A stretch of DNA of 64,000 nucleotides from Microbacterium sp. APC 3901. GTDB taxonomy: Bacteria; Actinomycetota; Actinomycetes; Actinomycetales; Microbacteriaceae. Below the pieces are notes generated by a model. That model saw only the letters and a program-made list of their open reading frames with translations. It did no database searches and was not told the DNA's origin. Below are positions 31,525 through 38,344 of the stretch, piece by piece. A program made the position numbers and the translations under genes. Position 1 is the stretch's first letter; every line of letters begins with the position of its first letter. Where the stretch lies: positions 92,338 through 156,337 of the forward strand of contig NZ_JASDCU010000007.1 in assembly GCF_030407765.1 (NCBI RefSeq). The letters are read 5' to 3'.

Positions 31525-33192
31525 TTACTCGGCCGGCGTCAGCTTCGTGAGGATCTGCACGATGTTCTGCTGCGTCGGGTCGCCCGAGGCGTACGGGTCC
31601 TCCTCCGAAGGCCACCCGACGTAGTTGCGGGTGTTGTACTGGCCGAGCAGCGGGTGCGCGCCGAGCGGGATCGCCGGGACCTGCTCGACGAAGATCTGCT
31701 CGAGCGTCGTGATGGCCGTGGTGCGCTCCTCATCCGACGAGGCGTTGGCATAGGTGTTCAGCGCCTCGGTCGCCGCGGGGTCTTCGAAGCGTCCGAAGTT
31801 GAAACCGGCGATGCCTTCGGGCGAGATCCAGCGCGGGTCCATCGTCGACGTGTAGAGGCCGTAGGCCGTGCCGCTGTCTTCGAGCCAGTGGATGATGGCC
31901 GAGAACGAGCCGTCGTCGCGGGGTCCTGCCCAGCCGCCCCAGTCGGGCATGTCGATCTTGACCTCGGCGCCGATCGACTCGGAGATGTCCTCGGCGATGA
32001 GCTCCTGCGCGGTGTTCCAGTCGCTCCAGCCCGAGGGCACCGAGAGCGTGAACGAGACGGGCGTGCCGTCGGGGTCCATCAGCGCGTCGTCCTTCCAGGT
32101 GTAGCCGGCGCTCTCGAGCAGGTCGCGTGCCTTCTCGGCATCCACCGAGTACTCCTGGCCCTGGAACTCGGGCTGGATCTCGTCGTCGAGGATCGATGAG
32201 AGTCCGGTGACCGACCAGACCGGCTCGCTCGCACCCTCGCGGGCGATGTCGACGTACGCGTCGCGATCGATGACCCAGGCGAGCGCCTGGCGGAACGCGA
32301 CATCGTCGAACGGCTTCTGCTGCAGGTTCATGAACAGCGTCGCAGAGCCTGTGGTCGGCGCGACGAAGTACTTGTTGTGCTCGGGGTCGGCGTCGAGGAA
32401 CTGCTCCTGGATCTGCGGGATGAACGCCTGCGCCCAGTCGGCCTCACCCTGAGCGAGTGCGGTGGTGAGAGCGGTGTTGTCGCCGTAGGAGACGTAGTGC
32501 AGCTCGGGAACAGCGAGGTCGCCTGCCCAGTAGTCGTCTCGTGCCTCGAGGGTGACCGACTCGGTCGACCAGTTCGAGAGCGCGTAGGGGCCGGTGCCGA
32601 CCAGGTCATCGCCCTTGACGGGGTCGGTGGCCGGCTCGTCGAGGTTCTCCCAGATGTGCTTGGGCACGATCGGCACGTGCAGCACACGGGCCTGGTTCAC
32701 GTACTTCGATTCCCCGAAGTTCAGGGTCACGGCGTCGCCGTCGACGGTCGCGCCCTCGAACTTGAGGCCCGCGGTGTCGAGTGCCGGGGTCGAGACGAGC
32801 TCGTAGGTGAAGACGATGTCGTCGGCGGTGAAGGGCTCGCCGTCGCTCCAGGTGACGTCCTTGCGGGGCACGACGGTGAGGGCCGTGTAGTCGTCGTTCC
32901 ATTCGATGCTCTCGGCGAGCCAGGGCGTGACCTCGCGGTCGCCGGTCTGGTTGACGAGGCCGAGGGTCTCGAAGATGACCTTGCCGTAGCCGTACTTCGA
33001 GGCCGACGAGTCGCCGACGTAGGGGTTGTTCGACTCGGTGGTGATCGCACCGTCGGGCTTGGCGATCGTCAGGGCCGCACCACCGGCGCCGCTGTCTCCA
33101 TCGTTCGATCCGCCGGCTGCGCAGCCGGCGAGGGCCGAGACGCCGAGTGCGGAGATCGCCGCGACGGCGATCATGGACTTTCTGAGCTTCAT
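31525..33192 (-). CDS. family 5 solute-binding lipoprotein
   Basis: A 555-residue lipoprotein with lipobox LAGC (lipidated Cys24) and the family 5 (OppA/DppA) fold: VTPWLAESIEWNDDYTALTVVPRKDVTWSDGEPFTADDIVFTYELV, GTGPYALSNWS and MNLQQKPFDDVAFRQALAWVIDRD. Family 5 proteins bind peptides, but several bind cello- or xylo-oligosaccharides. The GH3 gene in the same operon favours a sugar here. First gene of the operon, controlled by the divergent TetR gene. Confidence 0.87.
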   Translation of the reverse strand: MKLRKSMIAVAAISALGVSALAGCAAGGSNDGDSGAGGAALTIAKPDGAITTESNNPYVGDSSASKYGYGKVIFETLGLVNQTGDREVTPWLAESIEWNDDYTALTVVPRKDVTWSDGEPFTADDIVFTYELVSTPALDTAGLKFEGATVDGDAVTLNFGESKYVNQARVLHVPIVPKHIWENLDEPATDPVKGDDLVGTGPYALSNWSTESVTLEARDDYWAGDLAVPELHYVSYGDNTALTTALAQGEADWAQAFIPQIQEQFLDADPEHNKYFVAPTTGSATLFMNLQQKPFDDVAFRQALAWVIDRDAYVDIAREGASEPVWSVTGLSSILDDEIQPEFQGQEYSVDAEKARDLLESAGYTWKDDALMDPDGTPVSFTLSVPSGWSDWNTAQELIAEDISESIGAEVKIDMPDWGGWAGPRDDGSFSAIIHWLEDSGTAYGLYTSTMDPRWISPEGIAGFNFGRFEDPAATEALNTYANASSDEERTTAITTLEQIFVEQVPAIPLGAHPLLGQYNTRNYVGWPSEEDPYASGDPTQQNIVQILTKLTPAE

Positions 33193-33261
33193 TGCTTCTC
33201 CTTGGGCACGGGTCGTTGTGCTGTGTGGCTGTGTCGGTGCGCGGGCATCCGACCTCATTCG

Positions 33262-33307
33262 CTTACTGGCGAGAAAGTAAGCTGGTGCGAGGTTACCCGC
33301 CAGTAAG
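33262..33307. promoter_or_regulatory. TetR operator region with nested inverted repeats
   Basis: CTTACT and AGTAAG bound a 20-nt palindrome at 33262-33281. The same 10 bases CTTACTGGCG recur inverted at 33298-33307, giving a larger repeat with 10-bp perfect arms. Both lie between the divergent binding-protein and TetR genes. Confidence 0.7.
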
Positions 33308-33360
33308 TAGAGTTGGCAAGTACGATCCAGTGCAGGATTCGGTGCAGAAGAGGATGGACC

Positions 33361-34008
33361 ATGTCGAAGGATGCTGTCGCCCACACGTCCGTCCGGCCTG
33401 CCACCCGCGAGAAGCGCGAGCAGATCCTCAAAGCCGCCGTCGAGATCTTCGGCAACAAGGGGTCGACGAACGGCACCCTCGCCGACGTCGCCGAGCAGGT
33501 GGGCATCACCCACGCCGGCGTGCTGCACCACTTCGGCTCGAAGCAGAAGCTGCTGCTCGAGGTGCTCGCCTACCGTGACCAGGCAGATGTCGCAGAGCTC
33601 GCGGAGAAGCACATCCCCGGCGGGCCGGAGCTCTTCCTGCACCTGGTGCGCACGGCAGTCGCGAACGAGCTCCGCCCCGGCATCGTGCAGGCCTACACCG
33701 TGCTGTCGTCGGAATCGGTGACCGACAACCACCCCGGCCGCGAGTACTTCGAAGAGCGCTACACGACCCTGCGGCGCGAGGTGACCGACGCCTTCCACCT
33801 GCTGTGCGCCCAGGAGGGTGTGACAGAGCCCGACACCGTGGCCGCCGCCGCGGCCGGCATCCTCGCCGTGATGGACGGGCTGCAGCTGCAGTGGCTGCTG
33901 CACCGGGATGTCGTCGACCTGGGCGAGGCCAGCGAGTTCGCGATCCGCTCGATCGTCAACGGCGTTCTGCACCCCGGTCCCACACTGGAGTCGTACCACC
34001 GCGACTAG
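33361..34008 (+). CDS. TetR-family regulator of the oligosaccharide transporter
   Basis: A 215-residue TetR protein: REKREQILKAAVEIFGNKGSTNGTLADVAEQVGITHAGVLHHFGSKQKLL at about 16-65, then a helical ligand domain containing an ILAVMDGLQLQWLL helix. It is divergent from the transporter operon with inverted repeats between, so it probably represses it and itself. The amidohydrolase gene follows after 10 nt. TetR control of a sugar importer is less common than LacI control. Confidence 0.87.
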   Translation: MSKDAVAHTSVRPATREKREQILKAAVEIFGNKGSTNGTLADVAEQVGITHAGVLHHFGSKQKLLLEVLAYRDQADVAELAEKHIPGGPELFLHLVRTAVANELRPGIVQAYTVLSSESVTDNHPGREYFEERYTTLRREVTDAFHLLCAQEGVTEPDTVAAAAAGILAVMDGLQLQWLLHRDVVDLGEASEFAIRSIVNGVLHPGPTLESYHRD

Positions 34009-34018
34009 GCTCGGGGCC

Positions 34019-35233
34019 ATGACGATCGACCTCGAAGCGCTCTACACAGACCTGCACCAGCACCCTGAACTGTCGTTCCAGGAGACGCGCACCGCCGGCA
34101 TCGCCGCCGGTCACCTGCGGGATCTCGGCCTCGAGGTGCACGAGGGCATCGGCGTCACCGGCGTGGTCGGCATCCTGCGCAACGGCGAGGGTCCGGTCGT
34201 CTGGGCACGCGCCGACATGGATGCCCTGCCCGTGGGCGAGGAGACGGGCCTCGCCTACGCCAGCACCGCGACCGGCGTCGATCCCGCCGGCAACACCGTG
34301 CCCGTGATGCACGCCTGCGGTCACGACATGCACGTCACCGCCATGATCGGCGCCGTCGAGAAGCTCGTCGCCGAGAAGGCCGACTGGTCGGGGACCGTCG
34401 TCGTGCTGATCCAGCCCGCCGAGGAGTACGGCGCCGGATCCCGCGCCATGCTCGACGCCGGCCTCCGCGACCTCGTGCCGCACCCCGACGTCGTGCTCGG
34501 TCAGCACGTCACTCCCCTGCCCGCGGGCACGATCGGCGTGCGCCCCGGCACGCAGATGGCGGCGTCCGACGGCCTGACCGTCGTGCTGCACGGACGCGGC
34601 GGACACGGCTCGCGCCCGCACTCGACCATCGACCCCGTGGTCATGGCGGCGGCGACCGTCATGCGGCTGCAGACCATCACCTCGCGCGAGGTCGACCCCC
34701 GCGACGTCGCCGTCGTGACGGTGGGCTCGATCCATGCAGGACTCAAGAACAACATCATCCCGGCCGAGGCGAAGCTCGAGCTCAGCCTGCGCTACCCGAA
34801 CGACGAGATGCGCGACAAGGTGCTCGCGAGCGTCGAGCGCATCGTGCGCGCCGAGGCCGCCGCATCAGGAGCCGAGCGCGAGCCCGAGATCCGCACCGAC
34901 CACACCCTGCCGCCGACGATCAACGATGCGGATGCCACGGCACGCGTCACGTCGGCGCTGCAGCGCGCGCTCGGTGAGAGTGCGGTCATCGATCCCGGAA
35001 TGTTCACCGGCAGCGAGGACGTCTCGTGGTTCGCCCGCGACACCGGCGCGCCCCTGGTGTTCTGGTTCTGGGGCGGGATCGACTCCGCGAAGTTCGCGGA
35101 GTCCGCGGCGGCCGGGACGCTCGACAAGGACATCCCCACGAACCACTCGCCGTTCTTCGCACCCGTGATCCATCCGACCATCGAGGTCGGCGTCACAGCG
35201 CTGTCGGCGGCGGCGCGCGAGTTCCTCGGCTGA
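34019..35233 (+). CDS. M20-family amidohydrolase
   Basis: A 404-residue M20D/HipO-type metallohydrolase: DLHQHPELSFQETRT at the N-terminus, ARADMDALPVGEETGL, the metal-binding HACGHDMHVTAMIG, catalytic IQPAEEYGAGSRAML and a lid domain (HGRGGHGSRPHSTIDPV). Such enzymes remove acyl groups from amino acids or amino sugars. It is co-transcribed with the TetR gene. A substrate cannot be assigned; an N-acyl sugar or peptide released from the imported material is possible. Confidence 0.87.
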   Translation: MTIDLEALYTDLHQHPELSFQETRTAGIAAGHLRDLGLEVHEGIGVTGVVGILRNGEGPVVWARADMDALPVGEETGLAYASTATGVDPAGNTVPVMHACGHDMHVTAMIGAVEKLVAEKADWSGTVVVLIQPAEEYGAGSRAMLDAGLRDLVPHPDVVLGQHVTPLPAGTIGVRPGTQMAASDGLTVVLHGRGGHGSRPHSTIDPVVMAAATVMRLQTITSREVDPRDVAVVTVGSIHAGLKNNIIPAEAKLELSLRYPNDEMRDKVLASVERIVRAEAAASGAEREPEIRTDHTLPPTINDADATARVTSALQRALGESAVIDPGMFTGSEDVSWFARDTGAPLVFWFWGGIDSAKFAESAAAGTLDKDIPTNHSPFFAPVIHPTIEVGVTALSAAAREFLG

Positions 35234-35248
35234 GGCGGCGTCCTCGCC

Positions 35249-35334
35249 GTTCACAATTCCGCATGAACATCCGGAACTGCGCCGGATCCGCGCTCTGGAC
35301 GCGCGGAACGCACGTTCTCTGCTGAATTGTGAAC
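35249..35334. repeat. 86-bp intergenic element with TTCACAATTCAGCA arms (copy 1)
   Basis: Arms at 35249-35263 and 35320-35334 match at 14 of 15 positions; the consensus arm is GTTCACAATTCAGCA. The 56-nt centre is not self-complementary overall. It fills the gap between the convergent amidohydrolase and moaA genes. Copy 2 is at 50652-50736. Confidence 0.85.
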
Positions 35335-35350
35335 GCGAAGCGGCGCTGGC

Positions 35351-36436
35351 TCAGCCGCCGATCGCGTTCATGCCTCGGGCGGGCTGCAGGAATGACGGGT
35401 CGTTGATCGCGTGCCCCGGCAGCTTGCCGTGCACACATGAGCGCAGCATGTCGGCGATCCCGCTGGCACGCCGATCGGACTCGGATGCTCCGTCGCCGCG
35501 CAGCACCCCGATCAGGTCGTATTCGGCATTGGAGAACAGGCAGTTGCGCAGCTGCCCGTCGGCCGTCAGGCGCAGCCGGTCGCACGCGCCGCAGAAGGGT
35601 GCGGTGACCGAGGCGATCACACCGACCTCGTGCGGGCCGCCGTCGATGCGCCACTTCTCGGCCGGTGCTCCGCCGCGTCCGGGAACGGGCTCGAGGGTCC
35701 ACCGCGCGCCGAGCTTCTCGAGGATCTCCTCGCGCGTGACCATCGAGTCGCGATCCCACGTGTGCCCGGCGTCGAGCGGCATCTGCTCGATGAAGCGCAG
35801 CTGCGCACCGACCTCCATCGCGAACGCCACCAGCTCGGGAAGCTCATCGTCGTTCACACCGCGCATCGCGACGGTGTTGAGCTTGAGCGGACGCAGCTCG
35901 GATGCCGCCGCTGCCGCGATGCCCTCGAACACGTCGTCGATGCGGTCGCGCCGAGTGAGGTCGGCGAAACGCTGTCGATCGACCGTGTCGATGCTGATGT
36001 TCAGGCGCGTGAGTCCGGCGTCGATCAGCGCAGGCAGGTGCTTCGCGAGCGTGATGCCGTTCGTGGTCATCGCGACCTCGACAGGGCCGTCCTCGCCCTC
36101 GATCGCAGCAACGCGGCGCACCACGTCGACGATGTCGGCACGCAGCAGCGGCTCGCCGCCCGTGAGACGGAAGGTGCGGATGCCGAGGGACGCGGCGACC
36201 TGCGCCACCTCGACGATCTCGTCGGTCGACAGGATGCTGGTGCGCGCGAGCCATTCGTTGCCCTGCTCGGGCATGCAGTACGTGCAGCGCAGCGAGCAGC
36301 GATCGGTCAGCGAGATGCGCAGATCGCGGTGCACGCGTCCGTGAGTGTCGACGAGGCCCCGCGATGCGGGCGCGGTACCAGCTGCGATCACGGGATTCGG
36401 CGAGCGCACGCCGATCACGACCGGCACGGCCGTCAT
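35351..36436 (-). CDS. moaA: GTP 3',8-cyclase MoaA
   Basis: A 361-residue radical SAM enzyme for the first step of molybdenum cofactor synthesis (GTP to 3',8-cH2GTP, with MoaC). The N-terminal cluster motif is CSLRCTYC (Cys47, 51, 54); the C-terminal cluster Cys lie in CGACDRLRLTADGQLRNC; RLTGGEPLLR binds SAM. GGGAAG lies 5 nt before the ATG. It is separated from the other molybdenum genes by the 36.6-40.6 kb insert. A structured segment lies upstream. Confidence 0.95.
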   Translation of the reverse strand: MTAVPVVIGVRSPNPVIAAGTAPASRGLVDTHGRVHRDLRISLTDRCSLRCTYCMPEQGNEWLARTSILSTDEIVEVAQVAASLGIRTFRLTGGEPLLRADIVDVVRRVAAIEGEDGPVEVAMTTNGITLAKHLPALIDAGLTRLNISIDTVDRQRFADLTRRDRIDDVFEGIAAAAASELRPLKLNTVAMRGVNDDELPELVAFAMEVGAQLRFIEQMPLDAGHTWDRDSMVTREEILEKLGARWTLEPVPGRGGAPAEKWRIDGGPHEVGVIASVTAPFCGACDRLRLTADGQLRNCLFSNAEYDLIGVLRGDGASESDRRASGIADMLRSCVHGKLPGHAINDPSFLQPARGMNAIGG

Positions 36437-36494
36437 CGCAGCTTCCCTCTCCCCGACATGTTCCGAGACTACCCGCGCGTTCGGTGTCGGGGCC

Positions 36495-36545
36495 CGTCTG
36501 GCGCGACGACCGGCATATTGCCAGGTCGCGGGGCGGCGCCAGACG
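36495..36545 (-). promoter_or_regulatory. structured leader candidate upstream of moaA
   Basis: Read on the minus strand, outer arms CGTCTGGCGC and GCGCCAGACG (10 bp, perfect) enclose an inner hairpin GACC-T-GGCA/TGCC-GGTC with a 3-nt loop and one bulge. It ends about 58 nt before the moaA start. It could be a cofactor-responsive leader or a protein site. I cannot match it to the known Moco riboswitch by eye. Confidence 0.4.
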
Positions 36546-36810
36546 GTGCTGACTTCTCGACGCCCGCCACCGGCAACTCACTTAGGCACCCTCTACCGGA
36601 ATGTCTTGCGAACACCCCATCTGAGACGCCAACCACTGCGTGATGAGCTCGTGAGACGGGCCGAGGGAAGCGTTTCACGAACCGATCCCCTTACGAACAG
36701 CCTCGACGCGAGACACGGTGATCATGATCCTTCCGATGCCCGATCGCCGCGGTGATCGCCGGCGCCGGCCCCGATCAGCCGACACTGTTCGACTGGCCGT
36801 CGCAGCGAAG

Positions 36811-36850
36811 CAGTGGCTGGGAGACGACACTCGTCGCCTCCCAGTCACTG
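36811..36850. terminator. 18-bp stem hairpin behind the small membrane protein gene
   Basis: Arms 36811-36828 and 36833-36850 pair over 18 bp with two wobble-type mismatches and a 4-nt loop. It begins 10 nt after the stop codon of the minus-strand gene at 36860-37018, where a terminator would be expected. Confidence 0.55.
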
Positions 36851-36859
36851 CTAGCCGCG

Positions 36860-37018
36860 TCACTCCAAAGTGTGCGGATGAGTCGAGTCCTCCGCCCCCT
36901 TTCGGATCTGACGCACAAGAAGAATGGTTGCCGCGATCGCGCCATTGATCGCGATGACGGTCTCGCAGAATAGACGGTTGCTGTCGAGAACGACTGCAAC
37001 GAGGTTCGGTTCGTACAT
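36860..37018 (-). CDS. 52-residue predicted membrane protein
   Basis: Starting at ATG 37018 (GGAGG about 4 nt upstream) this encodes 52 residues with one hydrophobic segment (FCETVIAINGAIAATILLV) flanked by charged ends (VRQIRKGAEDSTH). A strong hairpin follows directly. No family recognised. In an island, short single-span proteins can be toxins or phage remnants, but nothing here shows that. Confidence 0.45.
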   Translation of the reverse strand: MYEPNLVAVVLDSNRLFCETVIAINGAIAATILLVRQIRKGAEDSTHPHTLE

Positions 37019-37220
37019 GAACCCTCCAGGTGTCGTGACCGCTTCCCGCGGGACTGTCCATCCCGTTTCGGCGTTCAACACACCACCCCTGCGGCAAGTT
37101 CGAGCAGCTACTTCTCTGCGCCTCCCTCCCCCGCTCAACCGATGGGCCAGGGGGTAATCGCGCTACTGTGAGATTCATGAGCGACCTCGTCCCAGACGAC
37201 TACGCGGCACCCTCGAGGAG

Positions 37221-38207
37221 TTGAAGCGTCACGTTCATGCGGCTCGCCTTCGAGTCCAGCGGAAGGCCAACAGCGAGCTCCTGCGACTGTGGTGGCAGAT
37301 AGGTCGCACGATCCTTGATCGCCAGGAAGACGCTTCCTGGGGCGACGGCGTCCTCACTCGGCTCGCAGCCGACCTCCGCCGGGAGTTCCCGGGGATGACA
37401 GGCTTCTCGATCACCAACCTCAAGTACATGCGGCGCTTTGCCGCCGCATGGACGGTGCCGGATCCAATTGGTCAACGACCCGTTGACCAATTGCCCTGGG
37501 GGCAGGTCATTGACCTAATCACGAAACTCGACGATCAGGAGCTTCGCGACTGGTACGCGGGCAAGTCCGCCTTCCATGGGTGGAGCCGTCCGGTGCTCGC
37601 TCACCAGATCAGCACACGACTTCACGAACGGGAAGCCGCAGCGCCGAGCAACTTCGCCGGCGCTCTCGACCAAGGAGATTCGGACCAAGCGCAAGAGATC
37701 ACGAAGGATCCGTATGCGCTGCAGTTCCTCGCGATCGACGGCGACGCCACGGAGCGCGAGCTCGAGCAACGCATGGTCGACCGAATCCTCGACACCATGC
37801 ACGAGCTCGGCCCCGGATTCGCCTTCGTCGGTCGCCAGGTACATCTGGACATCGACGGCGACGACTTCTACATCGACCTGCTCTTCTTCCACATCGAGCA
37901 TCTCCGGTATGTCGTCATCGAACTGAAGACCACGAAGTTTGATCCGCGTGATGCCGGCCAACTTGGTTTCTACGTCGCGGCCGTCGATGACCGATTCCGC
38001 ATTGCGGAGAAGCATCAGCCGACAGTCGGCATCTTGCTCGTCGCAGGAAAGAACGACACCGTCGTCCGATACGCCCTCGCATCAACGACGCAGCCGGTTG
38101 CAGTGAGTCGATACGAACTGACCGAGGAAGCCCAAAAAGCTCTCCCCGACGAGAGCGCAATCACTCGGGCCTTCGCTGACGAGCTCACTCGAGGCGAGAA
38201 TCGATAG
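37221..38207 (+). CDS. DUF1016/YhcG-family PD-(D/E)XK nuclease, frameshifted at the 5' end
   Basis: The intact frame encodes 328 residues. An N-terminal DUF1016 helical domain (NSELLRLWWQIGRTILDRQ...GFSITNLKYMRRFAAAW...LPWGQVIDLITKLDD) is followed by a PD-(D/E)XK nuclease domain (VGRQVHLDIDGDDFYIDLLFFHIEHLRYVVIELKTTKF: Asp, then Glu-Leu-Lys). The natural start looks like ATG 37177, encoding MSDLVPDDYA, but that frame stops; one missing base near 37203-37212 would join it to TLEELKRHVHAARL. Only a weak TTG at 37221 remains. It may be inactive or a sequencing error. Family members are linked to mobile DNA and defence. Confidence 0.75.
   Translation: MKRHVHAARLRVQRKANSELLRLWWQIGRTILDRQEDASWGDGVLTRLAADLRREFPGMTGFSITNLKYMRRFAAAWTVPDPIGQRPVDQLPWGQVIDLITKLDDQELRDWYAGKSAFHGWSRPVLAHQISTRLHEREAAAPSNFAGALDQGDSDQAQEITKDPYALQFLAIDGDATERELEQRMVDRILDTMHELGPGFAFVGRQVHLDIDGDDFYIDLLFFHIEHLRYVVIELKTTKFDPRDAGQLGFYVAAVDDRFRIAEKHQPTVGILLVAGKNDTVVRYALASTTQPVAVSRYELTEEAQKALPDESAITRAFADELTRGENR
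37465..37493. repeat. palindrome inside the DUF1016 gene
   Basis: Perfect 13-bp arms (CAATTGGTCAACG and complement) around a 3-nt centre lie within the coding region. The core GGTCAACGACYCGTTGACC is repeated after the gene at 38211-38229. Confidence 0.7.
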
Positions 38208-38232
38208 TTAGGTCAACGACTCGTTGACCTAA
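38208..38232. repeat. palindrome directly after the DUF1016 stop codon
   Basis: Perfect 12-bp arms (TTAGGTCAACGA and complement) around one base begin at the first base after TAG. The core and the following TAATCACG...AACTC resemble DUF1016 coding sequence at 37470-37535 with about 26 bp removed, so this looks like a partial duplication. Confidence 0.7.
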
Positions 38233-38344
38233 TCACGCGAACTCAGTCGCTCAGCAGCACTCCGTCGAGTGCAGGAGGATCCCCGCCACGCCTAGTGCTC
38301 ACGAGTTGATCCGATAGCCGCCCAATTTGCGCCACACTGGTGGC

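Larger units (their letters stand above)
36437..36859. other. gene-poor stretch at the left edge of the insert
   Basis: Besides the moaA leader and the hairpin at 36811-36850 I see no credible gene. The open frames here have low-complexity Arg/Ser-rich translations. Base composition becomes more even and less codon-like than in the flanking genes, which fits a junction zone. Confidence 0.4.

Noticed and set aside
36675-37178. 167-residue minus-strand frame in the gene-poor stretch
   Set aside because: Arg/Ser-rich composition, no ribosome site, and it overlaps the better-supported 52-residue gene in another frame.
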